Shown here: one piece after another, positions 21,911-34,698 of the stretch
Layout of the letters: each line of letters begins with the position of its first letter
Position numbering within the stretch: the stretch's first letter is position 1
Source of the DNA: Gnetum montanum
Lineage: Eukaryota; Streptophyta; Gnetopsida; Gnetales; Gnetaceae
Assembly (NCBI GenBank): GCA_015680685.1
Contig: MNCI01006539.1
Span: 57,419 to 121,418 of the forward strand
Direction of reading: 5' to 3'
DNA length: 64,000 nucleotides
Translations under genes and position numbers: made by a program
The notes under the pieces: model-generated
Seen by the model: the letters and a program-made list of their open reading frames with translations, nothing else
What the model was told of the DNA's origin: nothing
Databases searched by the model: none

Positions 21911-24385
21911 TTAGCATTACAGTGTGGATCCTAGGTGGCACTTGGTTTGAAGGGCACTCAAAGGTATTTAATGTAGAGGAAGAGGGTGATAGAGATGTAG
22001 GACGATTAGCCAGAGTAGGTTGTGGGGGTTGAAGTGGATTGCTGGGCTAGAAGAAAGGTTGTTTCCTTGATTGATTATTTGGACTACTTGGTTGAAAAAC
22101 TAGTTGTGAGTGTACAACCCTTGTGGCATTTCATTGTTATGGCTATGAGGAATCTCACCCTACATGAATGGAGTAGGTGGTAATTGGGTTAAAGGTGGAG
22201 GTGTAGGTGTAGAGGGATGTGAAGGATGATAAGAATTCGGATATGGATTTTTCTCTTGAGTAGATGGTGAATGTGTTCAGTGGTACTCTGGAGGGTAATA
22301 GTGATGCTAGAATGATGCATGACTTGCAGAACTCCTAGGGGAGATGGGCTACTAAACATAGTACCCATATGGATTTGGTTGCCTATAAGGGTATTGTTGC
22401 CTTGGTGGTGGAATTCCCCATGATTGTGGTTGGTACCATAGTTGGTATTATTCATAAGGTTGTAGAGGGGTTCCACTTGGGTAGTAAGCTTGTTGTTGCT
22501 AGTGGAACTCCCTTGGATTGCTTTGAGGATAAGGCAATCATCTTGGGGCTTGTCGATGTGCTAGGCAAGAATTCAATGCATACACTCCATACTCTTGTAA
22601 GTGTAACACCACAGGGCATCATCCCTTTGGATGTTCATATTGGCATATGTCACATTCAATTTCATCATTAGAGTCAGACTCCACAACTTCCTCTACTATA
22701 GTAGCTTTGCCCTTACCTCTTTGGTAGGCACATTCAGCTTCTTTTTGCCTCCTATGATGATGATCACTATTTTTCTCTTTGGATTCTTCAAAAATCTTCA
22801 ACGCAGTTTGAAACTTTTTATCCAAAGAGTCCCATATCTTGTCAACCTTGGCCAAAATATTAGAAATAGATTTTTGGATGGGCAAGGTCTTTCTGTTCAC
22901 CACTTCATCAAGTGGTGATTCCTCCTCATCACAACATTGGACCTTTTGTTTTCTGATGGATGGGTCCCTATTATACTTTTCAGCACTTTCCCTTTTTTGT
23001 AGCTCACCTTCTTCTTTTGATACCTACTTAATTAACCTTTAAATTTTATGAGCTCTCATTTTAGATAACCTTCCTTGGGCGTACATCCCAAGGATTCTTC
23101 TTATTTTTTCTCTAAGCCCATCTATGATGTGACGAAGTTGTTCCCTCTAAGAGTAAACATGGCCAAAACATTAGTGTAGGAGTGAATAATATTGGCCCAT
23201 GGTAGCATCCAAAGGTTCATGTGCTCCTTGTTTCTAGCTTTAGATTTTCCTTCTTAGATTAGACACTTTGGAGTAGATTTGATATTTGCCATTGAATAGC
23301 TTTAACATGGTACTCCATCTTTGGATAGATTTTGGTTCTAAGGATTAGTACTAGCTTTCAGCTTCCTTAATGAGTGTCCTTGGGAAAAGCTTAAGTTTTT
23401 GCCACTTATTTTCTATGTTCTGTAAGGAAAAAGCATCTTGAAAAGCTTGTAGATGTTTTTGCATATTAGAATTGTATCCCCCCTCAAATCTTGAGATATT
23501 GTTCATGTCTAGGCACTTGATTCGACTAACCTTCATATTCTTGGTTAGGATTCTTATTGCCTTTGCAATGTTGAGCATACTTTGAGTTGCTAATAGAGGT
23601 TCATCATCATCGTTGTGTTGGTGATGTTGATGATGGTTTTAGCCACCCCTTCAATTTTGGTGGCCTTCATGGTCATTGTTATTTTATTGATCACCTTCTT
23701 CGTGGTTGTTTTGATGACGGCTTTCATGAGAATCATCAAATGAAGAGGAATGTTCAAAATCGGATGAAGAGGAAGATGGGCTGTCACCACCACAGCAGTG
23801 TTTGCCATTACTCTTACACTTATTATGATCACCATCCTTAGTTCCCTTGTTATTGCAATGTTTACCCAAGTCCCTACCATGGCTATCACTCTTTTCTAAA
23901 CCTAGTTTATGAATCATTGATCATAGGGTTAGGTTCACACCTTCACCATCAATAGCAAGGGGTGGAGAATCTTCATGTTGAGGACCTTTCAAGGGAGAAT
24001 CCTCATTGTCCTCTTGATCTAGTAAGAATAAGGGGTTAGTGTAATGTTTCCCCTTTGTAGCTTCATGGAGTTTCTCCTAATGTTTATCTCATTTACATTG
24101 TGTTTCAGTGGGATAGGAGTTTTGAGTGTTTTATCCATTTACAATGTACTCTTCGTAAAGATATGCTATGCCCAACTTCTTAAAGGTTTTGAATAACATC
24201 ATGGGCACAGATCGATCAAGGGGCAAGACAACGTTACCCTCCATATCACGCCATTGCATCTATTCATCTTGATGTAGCATGAAGGTAAAATTTGGCACAA
24301 ACTCATCTGGATGAGTGTATACCACCTTGCATTCTTGTGGGATCGGTGGTTTGGTATCTTCAGGCTTGCAAGAAGAAGAAGACAT
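21911..24385 (-). pseudogene. Element B: gag
   Basis: Starts at the ATG at 24385, about 125 bases after the primer site. The N-terminal part has YTHPDEFVPNFTFMLHQDE followed by a stop where C has glutamine, then VVLPLDRSVPMMLF. A His/Asp/Ser-rich stretch (23917-23684) precedes the capsid-like part (23578-23351: NISRFEGGYNSN, LQAFQDAFSLQNIE, KLKLFPRTLIKEAES). The C-terminal part includes 22903-22619 (DKIWDSLDKKFQTALKIF, then CDICQYEHPKG). The order equals C and D. Confidence 0.72.
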
Positions 24386-24509
24386 TTTTATGTCAGTGTG
24401 CTTTTATAATAATTTTTATGTATAGTGGAAATGATATTGACCTTAGGTTCATACTATGATATTAATGATATTTACTTAAACCTAAATAACACACATTCCA
24501 CAAACAAAT

Positions 24510-24527
24510 TCCCCGACAACGGTGCCA
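24510..24527 (-). promoter_or_regulatory. Element B primer binding site (tRNA-Asp-like)
   Basis: Plus strand TCCCCGACAACGGTGCCA matches 16 of 18 positions of the plant tRNA-Asp 3' end by my count. One base separates it from the LTR end at 24529, the normal position for a gypsy primer site. Confidence 0.8.
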
Positions 24528-24528
24528 A

Positions 24529-25470
24529 TGATGAGCGATGAGGTACCCCTATGTCCAACCATATGAATCATGAAGCATTCCCGCATGATCCAATCAAATT
24601 TTGTGGACTTTATTGTTTCCAGTGCACTAGCCCTTTAGGAAGTGAACCTAGCCTTAAGGTCAATCATTGTCTTCCCAATTACACTTATGATGTTTGTTGG
24701 TATTGTTAAGTGTAATTGAGGCATCCAATTTTTATCATTTTGTGTTTTATAAGTTGGTGCACAAATGTAGATAAAAGTAATTTGATTAACTAATCTAAAT
24801 TAACTTGTTTACTAACATTTAATTAATCCTAACATAAGTATCTATTCCCACTTTCCGTGCACATTCTAAACCCATGTATCTAGTGCTGGGTGACCAAGCA
24901 CTACGCTACTAGGCGTACCAAATAATAACATTGTTGGGATTACCAAGCAAATATGTGTTACGCTTGAAGCGGTCATACTTATGTGTGTATTCTATCTTGC
25001 TTAATTACCTCATTAATGTAATAATTGGAAAATATTTAATAACTAATTGAAAGCATTTAATAAATAATTGAAAATAATAAATGCATAAATAAAATAGCTA
25101 ATCTACCCAAAGTGCTGCAAGGTTTATTAGAAAGCACATCTTTATTGCCACACACACTGTCATGCTTAGGTATAATAATTCATAGATAAATATCCGTACA
25201 CTCAATGACTCTTGCTACAGGCATTCAGGGGGAAATTTTTTAACTTTTGAATGGAAAAAATGCTAGAGCTTCGCTGCTACTGAAATCTAGATTACCATAA
25301 ATGTGGCTAGTAGGCATGTATTTATAGGTGATAAACATACACTGCATCAATGAGGCCTCATTGATGTAGGATAAGATACATCAACAGGGCCTTGTTGACG
25401 AGCCCTCATTGATGTGGTTGACTGCATTGACAAGGCCGTGTTGACATAGTTAACCAACAACAACTGATCA
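24529..25470 (-). repeat. Element B 5' LTR
   Basis: Runs from TGATGAGCGATGAGG to CAACAACTGATCA. In element sense a TATA box TATAAATA lies at about 25317-25327 and an AATAAA signal at about 25141, which suggests an R region between them and a long U5. The U3 (about 25345-25460) carries the GGCCTC-type palindromic array. The AGTAA TSD follows. Confidence 0.88.
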
Positions 25471-25790
25471 AGTAATTAACCCACAATATTTACTTTACTC
25501 TTGTCCACTTGAACAATCTTTTTATTTAATTTTTCTGGAATCATACCAAGTTTTTTGCATATAGAAAATGACATAATAGTAGATGTAGCTCTAGAGTCAA
25601 CTAAACAATTGTGAAGATACTTGTCTTTCAACTTCATTGTCAAAAGAAAAGGAGGAGCTTCTTTATTAGGAGTACACTCATAGCTAGCTTTTTTTGTCTT
25701 ATCAATGTTAGACACATAGCTTAATTTGACTCTTCAACTCTCTTTTTACCTTTAATGAACTCTAAAGCTTTTCTTTGCTAATCTCTAATC
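25471..25790 (-). pseudogene. Element A: aspartic protease, N-terminal part
   Basis: An open minus-strand piece (25715-25476) reads PPFLLTMKLKDKYLHNCLVD and continues SRATSTIMSFSICKKLGM. The canonical D-S-G-A-T active site of this family appears here as D-S-R-A-T, a glycine to arginine change. It ends in DKSKVNIVG, where element B is inserted. The remainder is at 5102-5311. Confidence 0.8.
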
Positions 25791-25915
25791 TATAGTAATT
25801 GATATATGCTAATATTTGCTCTAAATTTTTTGAGATCTTTAATAAAATCATATTCTCCATCTCCATAAAAACCTGGTTTCTTCATCCATTTATTAAGAGC
25901 TTAATTTTGAGTACT

Positions 25916-26870
25916 CTATTCTACTTGATCCTCTTTATTTTTATTTTTCTCTCTTATACTTGGTTTAAAAATCTTTCTCACAGTAGATGGATTAGAAATA
26001 ATGTTTGGGGATCTAGAAGTAGTTAATCTTTCTTTTGATCTTAGATTATACCCATTTTCCTCATTATTGTTACACTCTTCTTCTAATGATGTGTCCTCTT
26101 TAGAACTTGATAGAGAAGAAGTATCACTAGATCCATTGTTAGAGGATTTTCTTGCATAATGAACACTAAATAACTCATTATTTGATTCAATATCAAGGAA
26201 GTTGGATGTAACAAGATCACTTTCACCCTCATCTTCTACTAACTTGGCACCTTGATGCTTATATTTTCTATTTTTATTTTCTTCAATCTTAACTTTTGCC
26301 AAAGCTTTCTCTAGTTTCACCACTTTGTTGGAAAAGTCTCTCATTAACTATTTTTTTTAGATTCGTTGCTTTCTAACTCTTGTTCTATTTTAACATGAGA
26401 TGGTCCCAGTAAAGCTTTAAGTTGAGAAAAATCTTGCATAGGAATCATCATTTTTTCTTCTCTTTTTAAAGTTGTGATAATCTCTTCATGATTCAAGTTC
26501 ATTTATTTTTCTAGTTATATAGCTTCCCTAAAGTAGTCATTCAGTGTTAACAAGTTTGGAGTTTTTCTTAACCAAATTGAAATATTGGGATTCATAGTCT
26601 TAAGATAAGTATCTCTAAGCATTTTGTTTAATGGTCTATATTGTCTTTGAAAGAGTCCCAAAATTTATTGAAATTTAATGTTGAAATCTCTAATTGACTC
26701 TTTAACTCATTGTTTAGCTTGTACTAACCCATAGTATAGTTGTTGTTGATCCAATTGATTGCAAAATTTGGCTAAGAAAAGACTTTTCATGTCATCCCAA
26801 CTTGTAACACTATTTCTTGGCAAGTTTGAATACCAAATTTTCAAATGCCAGAATTTTCTACATAATCCAT
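25916..26870 (-). pseudogene. Element A: gag, N-terminally incomplete
   Basis: The minus strand from about 26865 reads IWYSNLPRNSVTSWDDMKSL, FNIKFQ, RPLNKMLRDTYLKTMNPNIS and NLNHEEIITTLKREEKMMIP, a plant retrotransposon gag (capsid and C-terminal linker). The open piece 26344-25916 is charged and Ser/Glu-rich (KVVKLEKALAKVKIEENKN at its start). The usual gag N-terminus and 5' LTR are missing; upstream of about 26870 the sequence changes to AT-rich non-coding DNA, so A is truncated or interrupted there. Confidence 0.7.
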
Positions 26871-27300
26871 GGTTTCAATTCAATAACTAAGAAATATAAT
26901 ATGTGAGATGAAATGACTTTAAAAGAATCTCAAATTGATAAGGGATTGTGGCAATAAGATAATAGTGATAGAGGGAATAATAATGAACCTTAAGATTAAG
27001 TGAAATGATTACAAATATTCAATGGCATGAAAAAGGGTCCAAACCCTAGTAAAACATTAAAAAACTTAGAAAACATAGAAAACTCAAAATTCAGCAACAG
27101 AAAAAGAACCCATAGAGATTTAAGGCAAGAAAATCTTAATAGCATTAAACTAAAAATAAATGAACATCATCCAAGCCTACAATAATTGAATCATGAAATT
27201 CTCAAAAAATTCCAATTTTTCAAAATTGTTGAAAATACTAAAATTTTAATAGAATGAAATATACAATTATAGCATGAAACGCAGATGAATCTAGATGTAC
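26871..27300. other. AT-rich non-coding stretch
   Basis: No gene seen. The junction with element A gag near 26850-26870 may mark another insertion (TGCCAGAATT after TCAAA), but I could not find a matching far end. Confidence 0.5.
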
Positions 27301-28860
27301 AATGAAATACCTAGGCCAAATAATAAATGCACATTAATTATAAGTCTTCAACCAAAATCCATCCATGTTGAAAATGCACCAAAATTTAGAATAAAAAAAA
27401 ACATGAAAATATATCAAGATGTCTCCCCCCAAAATTAAGAAGCATAGGTCTAAATTGCATATGCATAAACTCAGCCACATAAACACAACCTTATGGACAC
27501 GAATAAGCAAAGCTTTGTAATACACCCATACACTTCCAACTTAATAGCTTTCACATCCAAGTAAAATGGATGAAAAAATGCTCAAAGGACCAAAGTATGA
27601 GGTTATTAATGGAAAAAATTATCATGATTCTAAGCATAGAAATCCTAACCCTCTTTCCAAAAAATAAAATCTCAAATAAAGAAAAGTGTTACCAAACCTT
27701 ACTCAACTCACATAAACTTGCAAAGGCCAGTTAATAATTATGTCATAACTCTATTCCATAAATATAACATCCTAAATAATTAATTTAATTCTAAAAATAC
27801 AATATATAAAAAAGTTGATCATGTCTTTACATGTCATAGATGCCTTATCCATAGCTTTTATTAAAAAGCCTCCCAAATTCATCTACTAATTTAGTGGATA
27901 CCAATGGAATAATAATACTAGTGCATAAAATAAATATACATGAACATAAAAATACAATAATAGAAATCCAACTAACTAATATCCATAACTCAAAGCATAA
28001 CTAGAAAGTATAACAAATCATATAGAAACATCTAGGAGCACAAGCACATAAAGTGAGAGTATTAACTTAGGCATCTAAAAAGATAAATTGTTATAGGTTA
28101 AGCATCAAAAAATATAGAAATCATAGGATGCCATATGTCCAATGTAGAACTCTATGTGTTAATGAATCATCTAATGCCCAATGCTCAAAACTCCAACAAG
28201 GATGAGTACACATATACTTAAAATAATTAAAATATAAAATAGAACCTTAGAGAAGTATTCACAAAGCACATGAATCAAACATATAATAAATCACAATTAT
28301 AATTAAAACACCAATCACAATCATGGTACAAATGCACAAAGGATAAGCTTGTCAAACAAAATATCTAAGGTCTAAGCGATAAGTCATACTAACCAAGGCA
28401 AAAATTAGCATCATCATCCTATTATTGTACCTAAAAAATGAGGTTGACTGTAACTAAGGGAGAAATCAATTTTAGAAATAAGGTTTTAGAAAGCTATGTA
28501 TGAAATATAGCTACCTAAAACCTTAGAAAATCTTAACATATAAGCAAGCTTATTAAATTAAACTAAGCAAGCAATTAATAAAAATAATATGCACTTTCAT
28601 AATACTTAGAGCCACATATAGTTAAACAATATTAGTGTAACTTATAGAGAAAATTACTACTAAGTAATTGTATTTTATGTGAAAAAAAAAGATTTATTAA
28701 ATATTAATTGTTAAGTATGAAGTCAAGAGTTTGAAACTAAATAAGCACACAATGGGGTAACCCAAAAGGGTACCTACCATAAAAGAATAGTTAAAATAAT
28801 AATTAGGATAAAATAATTATGAAATACCTAATGAAATAAGGTATTAGATCCTTAAAAATG
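27300..28860 (+). repeat. AT-rich dispersed repeat, longest copy
   Basis: Non-coding. The first part (about 27450-27970) matches 31930-32430 in direct orientation, for example CTTTACATGTCAT and CCAAATTCATCTACTAATT. The second part (about 28090-28860) matches 37250-37980 in inverted orientation, for example CCTTAGAGAAGTATTCA, TATAATTAAAACA and CTTAACATATAAGCAAGCT. A TCTCCCCCCCAAAATTAAG stretch at about 27422 resembles the polypurine-rich tail found near the end of plant gypsy elements. It probably derives from an old element, but no protein is preserved. Confidence 0.65.
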
Positions 28861-29660
28861 AATAATAATATTTTTTTTAAAATGCAACATATCACATTAA
28901 TGGCGAGAGAGTCTAAAAAAAAGTTCCAATAGTCTTGGGGATGTCTTTTTAGGTTTTCATCCTTACAACCAATCTTGAAAAACTTCTTCTATGGGGTGAA
29001 AAAAGAATGAAGCCTCACCCTCGTTTAGAAGCATCATAAGGGGTTTTTTGATTCTTACAAAAGAATTTATTATAAAAAGAAGAAAAAATTCTCTCTAAAG
29101 ATAAAAAAATTAATAAAAAAGAAATACATAAATTGAAATAGAAGCTGAAATCTTTCAATTTTTAGGCCTCTAGAACAAAAATAAATGAACACTACAAGAA
29201 AAAAAATAATTGTTCAACTTTCATTGGAAGCTCATTTGGTTAAATCTGTAATTAAAAAGTAACATATTTGAGAATATGATATTTAACTCTTAAAGAAATG
29301 TCATAGTTATGCTCTTGTTACTAGAGCTTGGCTATACACCAAAGCTTCAAAATAGAATAGGAAATAAGTAGGAGAAGATGATTCCAAATGCAAAGAAAGA
29401 AAGTAGATAAAGGATATTGATAACTAAGAATGATATCATTGATGCTTTGTTAAATGTTGTTACAAATTCTAGATATTTATTTCCAATCATGCAATGCAAT
29501 AGAATACTCAAAAAAGGCATAAGAAAATATATTTTTAGTTCCACAAAGAGAATATTGAGGAGAAAAAATTCCCATATGTTGAAGACTAGTGTCGATAGGA
29601 AGACCTTGATGAAGAAGATACTATAAAAAATAATTTTTTTTGAAAGGTAGGAACTCTCTA
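28820..29660 (+). repeat. AT-rich repeat, direct partner of 43800-44640
   Basis: Aligns by eye along its length with 43800-44640. Landmarks: AGGTTTTCATCCTTACAACC, TTTATTATAAAAAGAAGAA, GAGAATATTGAGGAGAAAAA, CGATAGGAAGACCTTGATGA. Open frames here are short and differ between copies, so I do not call a gene. It may be the end of a LINE, since a LINE RT lies next to the other copy. Confidence 0.65.
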
Positions 29661-31929
29661 AACATGTAATACCATCCTTTCTAATCTTAGATTGAAGATC
29701 ATTACATTAGTTATAAAACTTGTAAATGAATTATTGATCATCACAAGAAAATAGAAAATAAAAACAAACCAACATACTAATAAGTGAAAGAAAAATTACC
29801 ATGAAACCATGACTAAAAGAAAAGACTATAATAGTAGTAGTATTAAAAATATATTTAATTAACAAAAATACATATATACAAATAGAAGGCTAGAAATTAA
29901 AATTAACTAAAAATAAATGAAATATCATGATCTAACAATCTAGAAATACTGACTCTAGTAATACCAAAGTATGTTTAGTTATACATAAATCCATAATACG
30001 AATACATAAAACATGAATTAAGGAATAATATGATACATATTTATAACACCATAAATGTGTTATAGGATAAAAGACTAATGCTAGAAAATAAAATATATAT
30101 AGAATTCAAATCAACATCAAACATTCAAGGATCTCATTGTTCCAACTAGCCTTGGTGACCTATAATTAATAGAGAAATCTTGGCATCTTCTCTACCTTAA
30201 TTAAGGGCAAGGCCCATGGTGGTGGATAGGTGAAGGCATGTTGCCTTATAAAGTATATTAATGTGCACAAATGATCCAAATATCCAAGAGCACTCATCAA
30301 ACCTAAATTTAAATATCAAAGAATCTAATAAAAATAAACTATCTACTTCATCCATTAACCTACAAACAAAGAAGCTAGCACACACCCTACTCAATTTCAT
30401 ATGTTTAAATTATCCAAATTTTCAAATTTCAAATGACAAAATACCTTGCACATGGATTTATAATTAGTCTCAAACAAAGCTACTAGCATTAGTGGTGCCA
30501 CCCATGACTGACCTCTAATGTTCTAGAGACATAAAACAAAAGGATTAATGAGACATGGATCATTATCTCATGTAGAATAAGGCCTACAATGAAAGTCATA
30601 CTAATGCATCCTAGTGGGGATCAAATATCAAACATCTTCAAGAAACCCATCTTTAATTGACCACACAACTTGATGCTAGCTCTTGATAATCAACATTCAT
30701 ATAGATATCCAAATAAGGCAAAGCAAACATTGATGACGGAGGGATCAAAACAACACCCAACATGTCAAAAAAATTTTCAAGGTCCAACAATTGACTTCAA
30801 CTAAAATTGACATGTCAAAGAAACCTAACTCTAACAAACTAAGTCGAATAAGATCAAAACACATCAAAATAAGATAAATGAACCTCCAATAGCAATAGTG
30901 GATCTATGATGGTAAAACTGGGATACCATGATCTATGCATGACCTCATCATGATCCAATGGTAAAAGCTATGATGGAAAACCTTTTCAAAAACTTGATCA
31001 TGATCTAACCATGATCCATGATGGAGAGAACATGACTTAAACATGACTTTTAGTTGAATAGAATAAGTGGAAATGATGTGAAATGTAAAAAAATGTCCAA
31101 GGTAAAGTACATAATGAATTAAACATGACTTATGATGATAGACAATGACTATGATACAACCTAGAACTAACTAAAAAATTTACAAAATGATGTAAAATAG
31201 TAAAAATGGTAACAAATACTTGATCATGTTCTTATTAAAACTCATTGTATATTATATTTTGCAAAGTAGAGACTAAGAAATTCACAAAAAGATCAAAGAT
31301 TAATCATGATCCCACCCTGAATTGTGATGGATGACCATAATCTAACCACAACTCATGGTGAATGTTAGCAATCATACCATGAGTCGTAGTTGACTTGTGA
31401 TTATAGTAAGGTTTCTAAAGAAAGGACAAAATAGCAAAAGGATACTAGTGAGCATTTGACACTCAAAAAGGAATATCAAAATCATAGAGGACAAGGCATA
31501 TCAATCAAAATTAACTAAAACCATTAGGAAAAAGTTGTCAATAAGATAATAGTACCAAGATGGGTTTCGTACCCTAATACAAATTATTAAATAATCATGA
31601 AATGACAAAGACTCAAAAGTTCAAAAAACTAGAAACCAATAGATATTATGCTAAGATGAACATAATCAAAACATAACTCTAGGAAAATGAGAAATACTCT
31701 TGTCTCAAACAATTGGTAAATCAGTTCTCAAAAAACACTTGAACCCAAACTTAGTAAACACATAGGTCTCAATTCCTAATTCCTCATCAAAGTTTACATA
31801 TTTATTTAAAAAATAAGTAATACCCAACTCACGTTGAATGTGCAAAAAATCCTATGAACTAAAATGAATTAGAAAAAAATGACAAGATTACTAATGCATA
31901 AAATTAAAGCACAAAGTAATAAAAGTACA
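29661..31929. other. AT-rich non-coding stretch with CATGATC-rich block
   Basis: No gene seen. From about 30890 to 31400 variants of CATGATCCATGATGG recur many times in both orientations, suggesting a decayed short-repeat array such as an LTR U3. Confidence 0.4.
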
Positions 31930-32450
31930 TAAAACTCAGTCACAAATTCTCATGATAACATGCTCATGAATCAACAAAGCTTCATGCATCACTACAATCC
32001 TTTAATTCGATAGTACTTCAATGTCAAAGAAGTTAGATTTCAAAGTGTCTAGTTGAATGGAGTCTAGAGGTTTTATGGAAAATCACGCAAAAAATGCATC
32101 ATGAAATAACTGGATAATTTCTAGAAATTAAAACATAGTTAAAGTAATTTATCACAAAATCTCATATGATGTATATATTCTTCCATAACACAAAAATAAT
32201 GTTAGAACTATAACATAAGAAAATAGCAAATAGCACAATAATTTAATTATTAAAATAAAATATTAGGCTCACCCACATCAACCATACCATCACATCTACA
32301 TGTCATGTCCATACCATAGCCTTCATAAGAATCTACCAAAATTCATCCACCTAGTTAGTGTACATCAGCTAATAATAATAGTAATCATACATAATAATTC
32401 ATAGACTTTTCCATAAAATCTGTTAAAGCAAATGATAACTTTCATGCATT
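31930..32450 (+). repeat. AT-rich dispersed repeat, second direct copy
   Basis: Matches 27450-27970 by eye (ATAAAACTCAGTCACA, TCTACATGTCATGTCC, AAAATTCATCCACCTAGTTA). Non-coding. Confidence 0.55.
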
Positions 32451-32549
32451 TTATGATACTAATTAAGAATGAAATATTCAATAGAATAAGTATACATTAG
32501 GCCTAATCATCTTTGATGGGGCTAACCCCATCTACTACATTAGTAAGAA

Positions 32550-32930
32550 GTAAACTATCATAGCACTATCTGCATTTGAGGTTGGATTCATTACAATGGT
32601 AGATTACATTCAATACATCTCATGGCTCAAGAAGCTCTTCACTTAATTGAACTTTAAAATGTTTTTTCTATTAAAATCATGTTGGATAATACTTTAGCTA
32701 TTAAACTCTTAAAGGATCATGTCATTCATGAGAAGTTCAAGCATGTTGACATTAAGTACTACTTCATCAAGTAAGAAGTAAAGAAGAGCAACATCTTAGT
32801 CAAATATGTGCCTATGAAAGATCAAATGGCTATTATCCTTATAAAGCCACTTTAAGCCTATAACTTGGACTACCTGTTAATGATATTTAAGATCTCAAAT
32901 GTTAAAGAAGTAAGTAAGGAAGATCCTTAA
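32550..32930 (+). pseudogene. Ty1/copia RNase H, 3' end of pol
   Basis: The plus strand, with frameshifts, reads TIIALSAFEVGFITMVDYIQ (family T-EAEY-A motif), ISWLKKLFT, then MLDNTLAIKLLKDHVIHEKF, KHVDIKYYFIK and ILVKYVPMKDQMAIILIKPL. This is the standard copia RNase H end, with H-I-D/H-V-D-I-Y-H-F and D-x-x-A-D-I-L-T-K-P-L motifs. Upstream pol domains are absent, so the element is truncated. The LTR-like segment that follows at about 33000-33780 fits as its 3' LTR. Confidence 0.8.
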
Positions 32931-32989
32931 GATTCTAACTCCATGATTCTCATACATTGCATACTGAATAAGGATGTATTTTAAATAGT

Positions 32990-33780
32990 ATGAATGCATG
33001 TTTTTTAACTTTTCCATCTTCATATCCTTTGATGTTTGATATAGTAGTAAGAAGTGGTGGTCTTTATTTTGATGTGGATATGTTTACCTTGACGCATTAG
33101 GAGTTATAAGTATTTGTGTTTGAAGAAAAAGGGTCTTAGAAGATTAGGAATTAAGAAAATTACTAAGAAGAGCAAGAAGGGGCCAAGAGCCTTCATGTGT
33201 GGCTCATGATCCATGAAGGAAAATTATCAATAAAAATTTATAAATAGGGGAAAATCACTCCCATTGTAATTTGTATTGCATTTTAAGTTGAACTGAATAG
33301 AAGCTCTTCCTTGCTTCAATTCTTGAGTATTCTTGTGAAAGATTTGTGTGCTTGAGGAAGTTCCTTTAGTTTTCTCCTTTTCTCTTCTTGTATTCTTATG
33401 GCATGGTTCTTTTAATTTCAAGAGTGAATCCTCTTTCATTAACTATTTTTCCAAGTTCTCACAAGCATTTCTTTCGTAATTTCTTACATTTTAAACATTT
33501 TCAAATGTTTCTTACATGCATGTTTTAATTTCATGTTCTTCCAAGTTTTTGAAGTTAATTTCTACTATTAGTAAGGAAAAATTAAAGAATTTGAAAATGG
33601 CTTTAGGTTTTATTTCATGGGATTCACTTCTCATTTATAGATTCAAGCTAATTTATTTCTTGTTTCCTATTCATGTTGAAGGGTTTCAAGTTTCTTTTTT
33701 GTTAGTTTCATGTAAAAGCTCATGAAAATCCTTGCATGATCTTCTTCTAATCTTTTTTTTTGTAACACCCCTACCTTAGT
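32990..33780 (+). repeat. Probable copia 3' LTR region
   Basis: It follows the copia RNase H end and contains TTTATAAATAGGGG at about 33237, a plausible LTR TATA box in the same orientation, followed by a CT-rich leader with CTCTTCCTTGCTTC. Exact ends and a second copy are not visible. Confidence 0.5.
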
Positions 33781-33828
33781 TACCCCTTAATCCTTAGTAT
33801 GCTTATAATTTAAATCCTTGATACCTTG

Positions 33829-34693
33829 TGATGAGTCATCATTGGTTGGCTGCATTGACGAGGCCTCGTTGACATGGTGTTTGTTTGTCGTCTATAAATA
33901 CATGCCTACCCACCACATTTATGGGAAGTCTAGATTTCAATTGTGGCGAAGCTCTTGCATTTGTTCTATTTGAAAGTTAGAATTTTTTCCTTGAATGCCC
34001 ACAACAGAAGTCATTGAGTGTACGGATATTTATTCGAACATTGTTGTACCTAAGCACAATAGTGTGTGCGACAATAAAAACGAGCTTTCTGATAAACCTT
34101 GTAGCACTTTGGATAGATTAGCTCTTCTATTTATGCATTCAATGTTTTCAATTATTTGTTGATTATTCTCAATTATTTCGCAATTATTTTCTAGCTATTG
34201 AATTAATGAGGTTATTAAGCTAGATAGATTAAATACATAAGTACGATCGCTTTGAGCATAACATGTATTCACTTGGTAATCCCAACAACATTATTGCTTG
34301 GTACACCTAGTAGCGTAATGTTTGGTCACCTAGCAGTGGATACGTGGGTTCAGGACGTGTACGAAAAGTGGGAATGAATACTTATGTTAGGATTATCTTA
34401 ATAATAGTTAGTTAATTAATTCAAATTAGTTAATCAAATTCATTTTACCTATATTTTGAGCACCCAAAACATAAAACATAAAATGATAAAAATTGGATGC
34501 CTCAGTTACACTTAACCATACCAACATGCATCACAAGTGTAATTGGGGAGGACAATGATGGACCTTAAGGCTAGATTCACTTCCTAAAGGGCTAGTGCAC
34601 TAGAAACAATAAAGTTTGTAGAATTTGATCAAGTCACACGTGAATGCTTCGTGATTTGTATGGTTGGGTGTAGGGGTACCTCACTGCTCATCA
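33829..34693 (+). repeat. Solo LTR of the B family, plus orientation
   Basis: Complete 865-bp LTR, TGATGAGTCATCATTGG to CACTGCTCATCA, with perfect TSD CCTTG (33824-33828 and 34694-34698) and no internal element. It is the only B-family LTR in the window on the plus strand. A TATA box lies at 33893-33900 and AATAAA at 34073-34078. The U3 has GCATTGACGAGGCCTCGTTG. Solo LTRs arise by recombination between the two LTRs of one element. Confidence 0.9.
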
Positions 34694-34698
34694 CCTTG

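Larger units (their letters stand above)
5312..25470 (-). mobile_element. Element B: full-length Ty3/gypsy element, 3' end at left
   Basis: A ~13.2 kb retrotransposon (20.2 kb with element C nested inside). It has two LTRs (5312-6240 and 24529-25470), a tRNA-Asp-like primer site (24510-24527), gag, protease, RT, RNase H and integrase between 24385 and 18412, a spacer with a second polypurine tract, a third ORF relic (9364-6543) and a terminal polypurine tract (6241-6252). TSD copies GGTAA (5307-5311) and AGTAA (25471-25475) differ by one base. It inserted into the protease of element A. The FMDDF-type RT box and the extra ORF after integrase resemble the Athila/OTA branch, but the lineage is not proven. 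All reading frames carry stops. Confidence 0.88.

Noticed and set aside
29347-29626. Overlapping open frames on both strands in the AT-rich repeat
   Set aside because: Not conserved in the partner copy at 43800-44640.
30890-31400. CRISPR-like spaced repeats
   Set aside because: Repeats vary in sequence, spacing and orientation, and the context is plant nuclear DNA.
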